From: Rhizobium sp. Leaf453
Lineage (GTDB): Bacteria; Pseudomonadota; Alphaproteobacteria; Rhizobiales; Rhizobiaceae
Direction: 5' to 3'
Assembly: GCF_001425605.1 (NCBI RefSeq)
Contig: NZ_LMRG01000030.1
Coordinates: 1 to 64,000, forward strand
Length of the DNA stretch: 64,000 bases
In this document: positions 23,328 through 33,283 of the stretch, one piece after another
Numbering within the stretch: the stretch's first letter is position 1
How the letters are laid out: the number at the start of each line of letters is the position of its first letter
The notes under the pieces: model-generated
Told to the model about the DNA's origin: nothing
Seen by the model: only the letters and a program-made list of their open reading frames with translations
Databases searched by the model: none
Made by a program: the position numbers and the translations under genes

Positions 23328-24379
23328 TGCAGACCGTTCGTCTCCTGATCCTCGGCACCGGCGGTATGGCCAATACCCATGCCATGAACTTTGCCACCAT
23401 TCCCGGCGTCGAACTGGTTGCTGCCGTCGATGTCGATCTGGTGCGCGTGCAGGCCTTTGCCGCGCGTCACAAGATCGAAAAGACCTTCACCTCGCTCGAT
23501 GAGGCTATCGCGTGGGGCGGGTTCGATGCGGTCACCAACGTGACGCCGGACAAGATCCACTATCCGACGACGCTGAAGCTTCTCGCCGCCGGCAAGCATG
23601 TGCTCTGCGAAAAGCCGCTGGCCGAGGACTATGCCAAGGCCGACGAAATGGCGACCGCAGCGGAGAAATCCGGCCTGGTCACCATGGTCAACCTGACCTA
23701 TCGCAATGTCGCGGAAATCCAGAAGGCGCGGCAGATGGTTCTGGCCGGCGAGATCGGCAAGGTCCGCCATATCGAGGCGTCCTATCTGCAGAGCTGGCTG
23801 GTTTCCAAGGCTTGGGGCGACTGGTCCACGGAATCGCAATGGCTGTGGCGTCTGTCCACCAAGCACGGCTCCAACGGCGTGCTCGGCGATGTCGGCATCC
23901 ATATCCTGGATTTCGCCGGGTATGGCGCCGCGACCGATGTCGATCACGTCTTCGCCCGCCTCAAAACCTTCGACAAGGCGCCGGGCAACAAGATCGGCGA
24001 GTACGATCTCGACGCCAATGACAGCTTCACGATGACGGCGGAGTTTGCCAATGGCGCCATGGGCGTCGTTCATGCCAGCCGCTGGGCTGTCGGTCACCTC
24101 AACGAACTGCGCTTGCGCATGCATGGCGACAAAGGGGCGATCGAGGTCATCCATACGCCGGATGGATCGACTCTTCGGGCTTGCCTTGGCGAAGATATCG
24201 AGAAAGGTATCTGGAAGGATATCGACGCCGGAACGGTGCTGACCAACTACCAGCGCTTCATCGATGCGGTGCGCGCCGGCAAGACGGCCGAGCCGGGCTT
24301 CCGGCACGCGGCCGACCTGCAGAAGGTTCTTGACCTCGCCATGCTGACGGAGAAGGAGCGCCGCGAATTGGCGGTTTAA
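23327..24379 (+). CDS. thuB: Trehalose utilisation dehydrogenase ThuB (Gfo/Idh/MocA family)
   Basis: This is a 350-residue NAD(P)-dependent oxidoreductase with an N-terminal Rossmann domain (LILGTGGMANTHAMNFA, near residues 6-22) and the family lysine in CEKPLAEDYAKAD. It is expected to oxidise the glucose unit of trehalose at C3 together with ThuA. ATG 23327 is used instead of GTG 23324 because it overlaps the thuA stop. It ends by overlapping the convergent LacI gene by four bases. Confidence 0.9.
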   Translation: MQTVRLLILGTGGMANTHAMNFATIPGVELVAAVDVDLVRVQAFAARHKIEKTFTSLDEAIAWGGFDAVTNVTPDKIHYPTTLKLLAAGKHVLCEKPLAEDYAKADEMATAAEKSGLVTMVNLTYRNVAEIQKARQMVLAGEIGKVRHIEASYLQSWLVSKAWGDWSTESQWLWRLSTKHGSNGVLGDVGIHILDFAGYGAATDVDHVFARLKTFDKAPGNKIGEYDLDANDSFTMTAEFANGAMGVVHASRWAVGHLNELRLRMHGDKGAIEVIHTPDGSTLRACLGEDIEKGIWKDIDAGTVLTNYQRFIDAVRAGKTAEPGFRHAADLQKVLDLAMLTEKERRELAV

Positions 24380-25395
24380 CTTCTCTTCACCGCAGCCGTC
24401 GAATTGCGGATGACGAGTTCCACCGGCCAGACCTCGCGCAGCGTGTCGGCCGGTGTTCCCTGCAGAAGCTCCAGCACCATTTCCCCGATCCGCGCGCCCG
24501 CCGCGCGGATCGATGACCGCGTGGTCGACAGTGTCGGCACCAGATGGTCCGGGCTGATATAGGGGAAGACGTCGTCATGGGCGATCAGCGAGATATCCTC
24601 GCCGACCTTCATGCCGGCAATGCGGATCGCCCGCATGGCGCCCAGCGCTGACATCATCGACCCCGCCACCACGGCCGTCGGTTTGTCTTCCAGCTTCAGA
24701 AAACCCTGCATCAGGCGGAAGCCCATTTCATCGGTGAACTCGCCATGGCCGGCGAGCGCCGGGTCGATTGCGACGCCGCGCTCGGTGAGGGCCGTCTGGT
24801 AGCCTTCCTGACGGTGTTCGGCGAAAATGCGGCCGCGATAGCCGTTGAGGAAGGCGATGCGGCGATGGCCGAGGTCGAGCAGATGGCTGGTCGCCTGGCG
24901 CACCGCGCCGTAATTGTCGATGTCCAGCCAGCCGAAATTGCCATCGGTATTGGTTCGTCCATGGACGATGAAGGGCAGGCGGAGCGAATTGAGCAGCGCG
25001 ATGCGCGGATCGTCGAGAAAGGGCGAGTGCAGGATGACGGCATCGACGCGCTTGCTGGCGGCGAGCCGGCGGTAGGTCGCAAGCTCGGCCTCCTGCGAAT
25101 CGACGGTGGAGACGAGGATGTCGATCTCTTCCTGCTGCAGCCGTCCGCCAAGTCCACCCATGAACTCGCTGGTATGCGGCCCGAATTCGCCGCCGCCTTT
25201 CAAGACGATACCAATGGCGCCGACACGTCCGGTGGCAAGGCCGAGCGCACTGGTGTTCGGCCGGTATCCGTATTCCAGCGCAGCTTTCAGCACGCGTTCA
25301 CGCGTTGCCTGCTTGACCTCCGGATATCCGCTCAAGGCACGGCTGACCGTCGTCTGTGATAGCTCGAGCCGGTTTGCGAACTCCTTGAGGTTCAT
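24376..25395 (-). CDS. LacI-family transcriptional regulator
   Basis: This is a 339-residue repressor. The N-terminal helix-turn-helix is LKEFANRLELSQTTVSRALSG (with the LacI hinge around residues 48-58), and a periplasmic-binding-protein-like sensor domain follows (about 60-335, with HGRTNTDG and DIDNYGAV in the usual places). It is convergent to thuB, overlapping by four bases. It probably controls thuAB through the palindrome at 22482; the inducer may be trehalose or a related disaccharide, which is inference. Confidence 0.88.
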   Translation of the reverse strand: MNLKEFANRLELSQTTVSRALSGYPEVKQATRERVLKAALEYGYRPNTSALGLATGRVGAIGIVLKGGGEFGPHTSEFMGGLGGRLQQEEIDILVSTVDSQEAELATYRRLAASKRVDAVILHSPFLDDPRIALLNSLRLPFIVHGRTNTDGNFGWLDIDNYGAVRQATSHLLDLGHRRIAFLNGYRGRIFAEHRQEGYQTALTERGVAIDPALAGHGEFTDEMGFRLMQGFLKLEDKPTAVVAGSMMSALGAMRAIRIAGMKVGEDISLIAHDDVFPYISPDHLVPTLSTTRSSIRAAGARIGEMVLELLQGTPADTLREVWPVELVIRNSTAAVKRS

Positions 25396-25435
25396 CTGGA
25401 ATATCCTGTTCTCTGCCGTCTCAGTTTAAGCTGCT

Positions 25436-26479
25436 TTACGGCCGGATCAAAGGGGCAATGCCGGGCAGGCCGTCGCGGATCCGGCTGGAGAAGTCCGGCG
25501 CCGTATCGGCAGCCTGCGCCCGACCGCTTATCGCGCCGCCATCCCGCAATTCATTGAGCGTGAAGCCCGGCATCAAGCCGTTGAGGTCGGCGATGGCGGC
25601 GGGCAGGGTGGACGCGATCCAGAGCCGGTAATCAAACGGCACGTCGGGCGCGATCCGGCTGACGAGTTCGGTGGTGATGCCGGTGTGGTCGGTCGTCAGC
25701 GTGTTGTAGAAACGCGGTGTCTCGGTGAGGCTGTTGACTTCATCGACATAGGCCATGAAGAGGGAGCGCATGGCGGGTTTCGGCATGTTGATGCGATAGA
25801 GGCGAACGGTCTGCCCCTGGATTTTGGTGCGCAGGCGGATGCTGTCGCGCTCATCAACAGCGATGATGGCGGCTTCATATTGCTTGAAGAGACCGCCAAG
25901 TTCTGAAGCACTTTCGTTTTTATCCCTGCGGATTTCTTTCGAGAATGTGACGTAGGTTGCGTTCTCGAAGCCGAACGAGATCAGCGGATGAGCGATCGCG
26001 GGCAGGGCCGCCTCCGGCAGGATCAAGTCAATAGAGGTCAGCTTGTCGAGATCATAGGTGCGCGTTTCCCAGCGTGGCGTGTAGTCCGTTGCCGTGCGCC
26101 AGTCGAAATTCCGCACATTGGCGAGGGTGACTTCCGAACCGTTGACGACGGCGGCCGTTGTCCGGGCCGCCTCGTCCGCCCAGTCACGGCTGTTGCTGGC
26201 CGGAATGCCGTCCCACCAGAAGAGCAGCGCTGCCATCATGGCGGGATAGGCGAGGACGATGACCCGCGACCTGCGGCGGATGTAGATGAGCAGGGCAGCC
26301 AGCGACAAGACCGCCCACAGCGCCGCCGCGATTGCGCGCAGCCAGAGGGCGGCGGGAAACTGGTAAAAGAGGGCGAGTGCACCCCAGATGCCGAAGCCGA
26401 GAATGACCAGCATGGAAAGCGCGCGCAGCAGGCTTCCAAGGAGATGGACACGCTCGCGCGGTTGCTGGTCGTTCGTCAT
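25436..26479 (-). CDS. DUF4105 membrane protein
   Basis: This is a 347-residue protein with three N-terminal hydrophobic segments (about residues 18-40, 44-68 and 72-92) and a large soluble DUF4105 domain behind them, including FGFENATYVTFSKEIRRD and RFYNTLTTDHTGI. The histidine and cysteine-free core resembles a hydrolase-like fold, but the function of the family is not known. The 291 bases upstream (to the dipeptidase) show no clear promoter or hairpin to me. Confidence 0.82.
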   Translation of the reverse strand: MTNDQQPRERVHLLGSLLRALSMLVILGFGIWGALALFYQFPAALWLRAIAAALWAVLSLAALLIYIRRRSRVIVLAYPAMMAALLFWWDGIPASNSRDWADEAARTTAAVVNGSEVTLANVRNFDWRTATDYTPRWETRTYDLDKLTSIDLILPEAALPAIAHPLISFGFENATYVTFSKEIRRDKNESASELGGLFKQYEAAIIAVDERDSIRLRTKIQGQTVRLYRINMPKPAMRSLFMAYVDEVNSLTETPRFYNTLTTDHTGITTELVSRIAPDVPFDYRLWIASTLPAAIADLNGLMPGFTLNELRDGGAISGRAQAADTAPDFSSRIRDGLPGIAPLIRP

Positions 26480-26770
26480 GCTGGGTGTCCTCGCGTCGTT
26501 TCCGCCCTGCTTTGGCAGATTTAGCTTGGGCTGACATCCGCTTTTTCAGCGAAAGATGAATTTCGACTGTCATGGTCGCGTGCATCCGGCGCGGCCATCG
26601 CGCTTTGGGCGAACCGGCAAGTCGTTGTTCCCTAGCCATTTTTCGCGACAAGGAATTTCGTCACGACCGCATTGTTATTCGTCATACGATTGAATAGCAT
26701 CGCATTCTTGACCATCCGGACAAAATTGGGCGCAGGCCCGAAAGCACATCAGGCAGGGCAGAATTTGACG

Positions 26771-27826
26771 ATGCAGGCGGTTTTCGACGGGCACAACGAT
26801 GTGTTGCTGCGGCTCTGGAGCAACGCGAAGAACGGTGCCGATCCCGTCCGTGAATTTTCCGAAGGAACGACGGAAGGTCACATTGACGGCCCGCGCGCCA
26901 AAAAGGGTGGGCTCGCTGGAGGCCTTTCGGCGATCTACATTCCCTCCGATCATCTCGTGCTGAAGACGCCGGATGAAAACGGCCATTACGCCACACCGCT
27001 GTCGGAGCCGCTGGAGCGCCAGCCGTCCCTCGATATCGCGCTGGAATTTGCCGCGATCGCGCTGAGGCTCGATCGGGCCGGTGCCTGGAAACTCTGCCGC
27101 TCGACCGCCGATATCCGGGCCGCGATCGCAGAGGGCATTTTCGCCTCCGTCCTGCATATGGAAGGGTGCGAGGCGATCGGTGCCGATCTTGCCGCGCTCG
27201 AAACCTTTTATGCTGCCGGCTTGCGGTCGCTCGGCCCGGTCTGGAGCCGCAACAATATCTTTGGCCACGGCGTGCCGTTTGCATTCCCGATGGACCCCGA
27301 CACGGGGCCGGGGCTGACAGACGCCGGGTTCGAACTGGTCAGGCAGTGCAACCGCCTCGGCATCCTGATCGATCTCGCCCACATCACCGAGAAGGGTTTC
27401 TGGGACGTGGCGAAAACCTCCGACCAGCCTCTGATCGCCAGCCATTCCAACGCCCATTCGCTGACCACCGTCGCCCGCAACCTGACGGACCGGCAGATGG
27501 ATGCCATCCGCGACACGAAGGGACTGGCCGGCCTCAATTACGCGACCACCATGCTGCGACCCGATGGGCTGGAGAATGCGCGGACGCCGCTCTCCGATAT
27601 GGTGCGGCATGTCGATTACATGGTCGAGCGCATGGGCATCGACTGCGTAGCGCTCGGATCCGACTTTGACGGGGCGACCATTCCGGAAGAGATCACCGAT
27701 GCGGCAGGCAACCAGAACCTAATTGCCGCCCTGCGGGACGCCGGATATGGTGACGCGGAACTCACTAAAATATGCCGGGAAAACTGGCTGCGCGTTTTGG
27801 CTCAAGCCTGGCACGAACCGGCTTGA
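26771..27826 (+). CDS. Membrane (renal-type) dipeptidase, M19 family
   Basis: This is a 351-residue zinc dipeptidase. The first metal motif DGHNDVLLR is at the N-terminus, a glutamate ligand is in MEGCEAIG, and histidines follow in DLAHITEKG and IASHSNAHS. ATG 26771 is chosen because the conserved domain starts there. It has no signal peptide, so it acts in the cytoplasm. The dppABCDF transporter follows 46 bases later, so it probably cleaves imported dipeptides, possibly including D-amino-acid or cell-wall peptides, which M19 enzymes accept. Confidence 0.9.
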   Translation: MQAVFDGHNDVLLRLWSNAKNGADPVREFSEGTTEGHIDGPRAKKGGLAGGLSAIYIPSDHLVLKTPDENGHYATPLSEPLERQPSLDIALEFAAIALRLDRAGAWKLCRSTADIRAAIAEGIFASVLHMEGCEAIGADLAALETFYAAGLRSLGPVWSRNNIFGHGVPFAFPMDPDTGPGLTDAGFELVRQCNRLGILIDLAHITEKGFWDVAKTSDQPLIASHSNAHSLTTVARNLTDRQMDAIRDTKGLAGLNYATTMLRPDGLENARTPLSDMVRHVDYMVERMGIDCVALGSDFDGATIPEEITDAAGNQNLIAALRDAGYGDAELTKICRENWLRVLAQAWHEPA

Positions 27827-27872
27827 GCTGAAAATAACGGCCCAAAACGGGCTCAAAAAAGGGAACGGAACG

Positions 27873-29513
27873 ATGATGCATTCACTGAACAAGCATGTCC
27901 GAATGTTGACTGCAGGCGCCGCCATGTCGCTGATCCTGATGGCGGGCGCACCGGCTTTCGCCGAAACGCCGGCCGATACGCTGGTCGAGGGTTTCGCGAT
28001 CGACGACATCATCACCATGGATCCGGGCGAAGCCTTCGAGCTTTCGACGGCCGAAGTGACGTCGAACACCTACAGCTATCTCGTTCGCCTCGACCTTAAC
28101 GACACGTCCAAGATCGTCGGCGACCTCGCCGAAAGCTGGACCGTTTCGGATGACGGCCTGACCTATACGTTCAAGCTGAAGCCCGACCTTAAATTCGCCT
28201 CCGGCAATCCCGTGACGGCGGAAGACGTGGCCTATTCCTTCGAGCGTGTCATCAAGCTCGACAAGAGCCCGGCCTTCATCCTCAGCCAGTTCGGCCTGAC
28301 CGGTGACAATGTTACCGAAAAGGCCAAGGCGACGGATGCATCCACCTTCACCTTCACGGTCGACAAGGCCTATGCGCCGAGCTTCGTGCTGAACTGCCTG
28401 ACTGCAACGGTCGGCGCCGTCGTCGATAAGAAGCTCGTTCTGGAGCACGTAGCGACCGTCACGCCATCCGACGAATACAAATACGACAACGATTTCGGCA
28501 ATGAATGGCTGAAGACCGGTTACGCCGGCTCGGGCGCCTTCAAGATGCGCGAATGGCGCGCCAACGAAGTCGTCGTGCTGGAGCGCAACGACAATTACTA
28601 CGGCGAGAAGGTGCCGCTCGCCCGCGTTATCTATCGCCACATGAAGGAAAGCTCCGGCCAGCGCCTGGCGCTCGAAGCCGGTGATATTGATGTTGCCCGC
28701 AACCTGGAGCCCGGCGATCTCGACGCCGTCACCAAGAACGCCGATCTCGCGACGACTGCAGCGCCGAAGGGTACGGTCTATTATTTCAGCCTCAACCAGA
28801 AGAACCCGAACCTCGCCAAGCCCGAAGTCGCGGAAGCCTTCAAGTATCTCGTGGACTATGATGCGATCGGCTCGACGCTGATCAAGGGCATCGGCGATAT
28901 CCACCAGACCTTCCTGCCGAAGGGCGTTCTGGGCGAACTGGATGAAAACCCCTACAAGCTCGACGTCGCCAAGGCGAAGGAACTGCTGGCCAAGGCCGGC
29001 CTCGCTGACGGCTTCAGCGTGACCATGGACGTGCGCAACACGCAGCCGGTCACCGGCATCGCCGAATCCGTGCAGCAGACGCTGGCGCAGGCCAATATCA
29101 AGATGGAAATCATCCCCGGCGACGGCAAGCAGACGCTGACCAAATACCGCGCCCGCACGCATGACATCTATATCGGCCAGTGGGGCCAGGATTACTTCGA
29201 TCCGAATTCCAATGCCGAAACCTTCACGGTGAACCCGGACAACTCCGACGAAGGCAAGAACAAGACGCTCGCCTGGCGCAACACCTGGGACGTTCCGAAG
29301 GAATGGACCGAGGAAAGCAAGGCGGCGCTTCTCGAAAAGGACGCCACCAAGCGTGCCGAGATGTACAAGGACCTGCAGAAGAAGGTGCTTGAAAAGAGCC
29401 CGTTCGTGATCGTCTTCCAGCAGACGGAAGTGGCCGGCTACAGCGCGAAACTGAAGGGCTTCAAGCTCGGCCCGAGCTTCGACACCAACTACGTCTTCAC
29501 GGTCTCCAAGTAG
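27873..29513 (+). CDS. Peptide ABC transporter, periplasmic solute-binding protein
   Basis: This is a 546-residue family-5 solute-binding protein. A signal peptide covers about residues 1-31 (hydrophobic core LTAGAAMSLILMAGAPAFA), and the mature protein starts near ETPADTL. Segments such as TFKLKPDLKFASGNPVTAEDVAYS are typical of DppA/OppA proteins. GGAACGGA lies before ATG 27873/27876. A short stem GCCC/GGGC at 27840-27852 separates it from the dipeptidase gene. It delivers di- or oligopeptides to the DppBC channel encoded next. Confidence 0.92.
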   Translation: MMHSLNKHVRMLTAGAAMSLILMAGAPAFAETPADTLVEGFAIDDIITMDPGEAFELSTAEVTSNTYSYLVRLDLNDTSKIVGDLAESWTVSDDGLTYTFKLKPDLKFASGNPVTAEDVAYSFERVIKLDKSPAFILSQFGLTGDNVTEKAKATDASTFTFTVDKAYAPSFVLNCLTATVGAVVDKKLVLEHVATVTPSDEYKYDNDFGNEWLKTGYAGSGAFKMREWRANEVVVLERNDNYYGEKVPLARVIYRHMKESSGQRLALEAGDIDVARNLEPGDLDAVTKNADLATTAAPKGTVYYFSLNQKNPNLAKPEVAEAFKYLVDYDAIGSTLIKGIGDIHQTFLPKGVLGELDENPYKLDVAKAKELLAKAGLADGFSVTMDVRNTQPVTGIAESVQQTLAQANIKMEIIPGDGKQTLTKYRARTHDIYIGQWGQDYFDPNSNAETFTVNPDNSDEGKNKTLAWRNTWDVPKEWTEESKAALLEKDATKRAEMYKDLQKKVLEKSPFVIVFQQTEVAGYSAKLKGFKLGPSFDTNYVFTVSK

Positions 29514-29533
29514 CCGTTGGCAGGGATCCTCCG

Positions 29534-30601
29534 GTGACCCTTCCAGAAGCAACGCAATCGGCCGGGCGCAAACGCGCCCGCGCCAAAGGCACTGCGGCAA
29601 CCATTCTCCGTTTTCTGATCGTGATCGTCACGACCTATCTCGGGCTGCTTGCCGTGACCTTCTTCATCGGTCGTGTGATTCCAATCGATCCGGTTCTCGC
29701 CATTCTGGGTGACCGGGCGCCGTCGCATGTCGTCGAGCGAACGCGCGAACTGATGGGCTTCAACAAGCCGCTCTATGTGCAGTTCTACATCTATGTCCGC
29801 GATGCGCTGACCGGCAATTTCGGCACGTCTGTGTTGACCACAAACCCGGTCATGACCGACATCCGCCGCGTCTTTCCGGCGACGCTGGAACTGGCGACCG
29901 TCGGCACGATCATCGGCAGTCTTTTCGGCGTGCCGCTTGGCGTGCTCGCCGCCGTCAAGCGGGGCTCGATTGCCGACCAGATCGTCCGCGTCGTCGGCCT
30001 TGTCGGTTATTCCGTGCCGATTTTCTGGCTGGCGCTGCTGTCGCTTCTGCTGTTCTACGCCAAACTGCGCTGGGTCGCATTCCCCGGACGCATCGATATC
30101 GTCTACGAATACAGCTTCACGCCGGTCACCGGCCTGTTCCTGCTGGATTCGCTGTGGCAGGGGCAATGGGACGTGTTCCGCGACGTCTTCCGTCACATCA
30201 TCCTGCCGGCATCGCTGCTCGGCTATTTCTCGCTCGCCTATATCAGCCGCATGACCCGCAGCTTCATGCTGAACGAGTTGAGCCAAGAATACATCGTCGC
30301 CGCCCGTGCCAAGGGCCTGTCGGAAACGCGCATCATCTGGGGCCACGCGTTGCGCAATGCCGCTGTGCCGCTGGTGACCGTCATCGCGCTCTCCTATGCC
30401 GGCCTGCTTGAAGGCTCAGTGCTGACGGAGACGGTGTTCGCCTGGCCGGGGCTCGGGCTCTACATCACCAATTCGCTGCAGAATGCCGACATGAACGCGG
30501 TCCTCGGCGGGACGATCGTCATCGGCTCCGTCTTCATCGCCATCAACATCCTGTCCGATCTTCTGTATCGGACGCTTGACCCGAGGACGCGCGCACGATG
30601 A
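29534..30601 (+). CDS. Peptide ABC transporter permease (DppB-like)
   Basis: This is a 355-residue inner-membrane permease with a long N-terminal cytoplasmic stretch, about six hydrophobic segments and the EAA-type loop YIVAARAKGLSETRIIWGHAL near residue 255. GTG 29534 is the start, preceded by GATCCTCC rather than a strong ribosome-binding site, so a different start cannot be excluded. The stop overlaps the next gene by four bases (ATGA). Confidence 0.9.
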   Translation: MTLPEATQSAGRKRARAKGTAATILRFLIVIVTTYLGLLAVTFFIGRVIPIDPVLAILGDRAPSHVVERTRELMGFNKPLYVQFYIYVRDALTGNFGTSVLTTNPVMTDIRRVFPATLELATVGTIIGSLFGVPLGVLAAVKRGSIADQIVRVVGLVGYSVPIFWLALLSLLLFYAKLRWVAFPGRIDIVYEYSFTPVTGLFLLDSLWQGQWDVFRDVFRHIILPASLLGYFSLAYISRMTRSFMLNELSQEYIVAARAKGLSETRIIWGHALRNAAVPLVTVIALSYAGLLEGSVLTETVFAWPGLGLYITNSLQNADMNAVLGGTIVIGSVFIAINILSDLLYRTLDPRTRAR

Positions 30602-31527
30602 GTGATATCCCGTCCACAACCCTGACCCGCCGCCAGTGGCTGATGTCCGACCGGCCGCAATCGCGGCTGCAGGCCCGGCTCGGCCGCGCCTACATGACCT
30701 GGCAGCGCTTCTCGGCCAACAAGCTCGCCGTGGCGGGTCTCGGCATCATTCTCCTGCTCATCCTCATCGCCATTTTTGCCGATGTGCTGGCGCCGCATTC
30801 GCCCGTGATCGGCGATCTCGGCGGCGCGCGCCTGCTGCCGCCGGGCAGCGAGGGCTATCTGCTCGGCACCGACGACCAAGGCCGGGATATCCTGTCGCGC
30901 CTGCTGCATGGATCGCGCCTGACCCTGCTGGTCATCGTGCTGGTGGCGATCATCGCGGCGCCGATCGGCCTGCTGGTCGGTGCCGTCTCCGGTTATGCCG
31001 GCGGTTGGGTCGATGCTGTGCTGATGCGGATCACCGACATCTTCCTCGCCTTTCCGAAGCTCGTGCTGGCGCTGGCCTTTGTCGCCGCCATGGGACCGGG
31101 CATCCAGAACGCCATCATCGCCATCGCCATCACCTCCTGGCCGCCCTATGCGCGCATCGCCCGGGCAGAAACACTGACGGTGCGCAATTCCGATTATATC
31201 GCCGCCGTCCGCCTGATGGGCGCGTCTCCCTTCCGCATCGTCCTGCGCCATGTCATGCCGATGTGCGTCTCGTCGCTGATCGTGCGCGTCACGCTGGATA
31301 TGGCCGGCATCATCCTGACGGCGGCTGGCCTCGGCTTCCTCGGGCTCGGCGCGCAGCCGCCGCTGCCGGAATGGGGCGCGATGATCGCGTCGGGGCGTCG
31401 CTTCATTCTCGATCAGTGGTGGGTCGCGACCATGCCCGGCATTGCCATCCTGATCGTCAGCCTCGGCTTCAACCTGCTCGGTGACGGGCTGCGCGATGCG
31501 CTCGATCCGCGGGAGAGCGGCCAATGA
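30598..31527 (+). CDS. Peptide ABC transporter permease (DppC-like)
   Basis: This is a 309-residue second permease with an N-terminal OppC-type extension and about six hydrophobic segments. The motif YLLGTDDQGRDILSRLLHGSR is the signature of DppC/OppC proteins, and the EAA loop reads AVRLMGASPFRIVLRHVMP. It overlaps both its neighbours by four bases, so the whole dpp block is translationally coupled. Confidence 0.92.
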   Translation: MSDIPSTTLTRRQWLMSDRPQSRLQARLGRAYMTWQRFSANKLAVAGLGIILLLILIAIFADVLAPHSPVIGDLGGARLLPPGSEGYLLGTDDQGRDILSRLLHGSRLTLLVIVLVAIIAAPIGLLVGAVSGYAGGWVDAVLMRITDIFLAFPKLVLALAFVAAMGPGIQNAIIAIAITSWPPYARIARAETLTVRNSDYIAAVRLMGASPFRIVLRHVMPMCVSSLIVRVTLDMAGIILTAAGLGFLGLGAQPPLPEWGAMIASGRRFILDQWWVATMPGIAILIVSLGFNLLGDGLRDALDPRESGQ

Positions 31528-32357
31528 GCACGATGCTTGATGTCGACGATCTCCGCGTTTCCTTCCCGACCCGCACCGGGACGATCGAGGCGGTGCGCGG
31601 GGTGTCCTTCACGCTCGGCCGCGAGCGCCTGGGCATCGTCGGCGAAAGCGGATCGGGCAAATCGCAGACGGGCAGGGCGATCATGGGGCTGACGCCGTCG
31701 CACGCCCGGATTTCGGCCAAGACCCTGAATTTCGACGGGATCGACCTGTTGACCGCGCCGCAGAAGGTTCGGCGCAACTTGCGCGGCAGCCGTATCGCCA
31801 TGATCCTGCAGGATCCGAAATATTCGCTCAATCCGGTCATGAGCATCGGCCGCCAGATCGTCGAGACGCTGCGCACGCATGAGACTGTCAGCAAGAGCGA
31901 GGCGCGCGACCGGGCGATCGCCATGCTGGAGGCCGTGCAGATCCGCGATGCCGCCCGCGTCTTCGATCTGCATCCGCATGAAGTGTCGGGTGGCATGGGG
32001 CAGCGGGCGATGATTGCGATGATGCTGATCGCGGGGCCTGAGCTGCTGATCGCGGATGAGCCGACCTCGGCGCTGGATGTGACGGTTCAACTCGAAGTCC
32101 TTGGCATTCTCGACAAGCTGGTGGCAGAGCGCGGCATGGGGCTGATCTTCATCTCGCACGACCTGCGCCTCGTCTCGTCCTTCTGCGACCGCGTCATCGT
32201 CATGTATGCCGGCCGGATCGTCGAGGAACTGGCCGCGTCCGAACTCGGCAACGCCAAGCATCCCTATACGCAAGGCCTGCTCAACTGCATGCCGGTGCTC
32301 GGCACCGACCGGCATCCGCTCCCCGTGCTCGACCGCAAACCGGAGTGGGCGCTATGA
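31524..32357 (+). CDS. Peptide ABC transporter ATP-binding protein (DppD-like)
   Basis: This is a 277-residue ATPase. Walker A is GESGSGKSQ, where the family more often has GESGSGKS followed by T or V; the signature is EVSGGMGQRAMIAMML and Walker B is LLIADEPTSALD. The C-terminal oligopeptide-transporter extension ends KHPYTQGLLNCMPVLG. It overlaps dppC and dppF by four bases each. It pairs with the second ATPase to power peptide import. Confidence 0.9.
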   Translation: MSTMLDVDDLRVSFPTRTGTIEAVRGVSFTLGRERLGIVGESGSGKSQTGRAIMGLTPSHARISAKTLNFDGIDLLTAPQKVRRNLRGSRIAMILQDPKYSLNPVMSIGRQIVETLRTHETVSKSEARDRAIAMLEAVQIRDAARVFDLHPHEVSGGMGQRAMIAMMLIAGPELLIADEPTSALDVTVQLEVLGILDKLVAERGMGLIFISHDLRLVSSFCDRVIVMYAGRIVEELAASELGNAKHPYTQGLLNCMPVLGTDRHPLPVLDRKPEWAL

Positions 32358-33109
32358 CGGCAGGCGTTTCGGTCGAAAACCTCACGGTCGCCTATGACGA
32401 TTTCCTGGCGCTCGATGACGTCAGTATCGAGGTCGCGGCGGGCGAATCCTACGGGCTGGTCGGCGAATCCGGATCGGGCAAATCGACCTTGCTACGGGCC
32501 ATCGCCGGATTGTCCCCGGTCGCCGGAGGACGAATCCTGCTCGATGGCAAGCCGCTGGATATCCGGCATCGCGACAAGGCCTTCTATCGCAAGGTCCAGA
32601 TGGTCTTTCAGGATCCCTACGGCTCGCTGCATCCGCGCCAGACAGTCGATCGTCTGTTGCAGGAGCCCTTGGCGATCCACGGCATTGCGGATTCCGAGCG
32701 GCGCATCCTGCGGGCGCTCGACGAGGTCGGCCTCGGCTCCTCCTTCCGCTTCCGCTATTCGCATCAGCTCTCCGGCGGCCAGCGCCAGCGTATCGCGATT
32801 GCCCGGGCGCTGATCATCGAACCGCAGGTCATGCTGCTCGACGAGCCGACCTCGGCGCTCGATGCATCGGTGCAGGCCGAAGTCCTCAACTTGCTCGAAC
32901 AGGTCCGCCGTGACCGCAAGCTGACCTATATCATGGTCAGCCACGACCTCGGCGTCGTCACCCATATGTGCGAGCGGCTGGCGGTGATGAAGAACGGCAA
33001 GGTCGTCGAGCGGCTGTCGTCGGCCGATCTGGTGGAAGGGCGGCTGCGCGAGGACTACACGAAGAACCTGATGGTCGCGAGCAAGGGTTTCGTGCGCGCT
33101 GAAGCGTAG
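32354..33109 (+). CDS. Peptide ABC transporter ATP-binding protein (DppF-like)
   Basis: This is a 251-residue ATPase with Walker A GESGSGKST, signature [15 protein letters not shown] and Walker B VMLLDEPTSALD. ATG 32354 is used because it overlaps the dppD stop (ATGA); the in-frame GTG at 32345 is less likely. It is shorter than many DppF proteins, lacking most of the C-terminal peptide-transporter extension. The following 174 bases are A/T-rich with no clear terminator seen. Confidence 0.9.
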   Translation: MTAGVSVENLTVAYDDFLALDDVSIEVAAGESYGLVGESGSGKSTLLRAIAGLSPVAGGRILLDGKPLDIRHRDKAFYRKVQMVFQDPYGSLHPRQTVDRLLQEPLAIHGIADSERRILRALDEVGLGSSFRFRYSHQLSGGQRQRIAIARALIIEPQVMLLDEPTSALDASVQAEVLNLLEQVRRDRKLTYIMVSHDLGVVTHMCERLAVMKNGKVVERLSSADLVEGRLREDYTKNLMVASKGFVRAEA

Positions 33110-33283
33110 GCTCAGTATTATTTAAGTAATTTCTAATCAACAAGATCGGCGCACGCCGCTGGTTTTGCTCGACAAGCGCACAGCATTTACTTTCTTCGAT
33201 CTTTATAATTTATGGATACTTCCCGAACCCGTCGGCGTTAAGGTATAGTCAACCATAACGGCAAGCAGGTTTTACGTGACAGT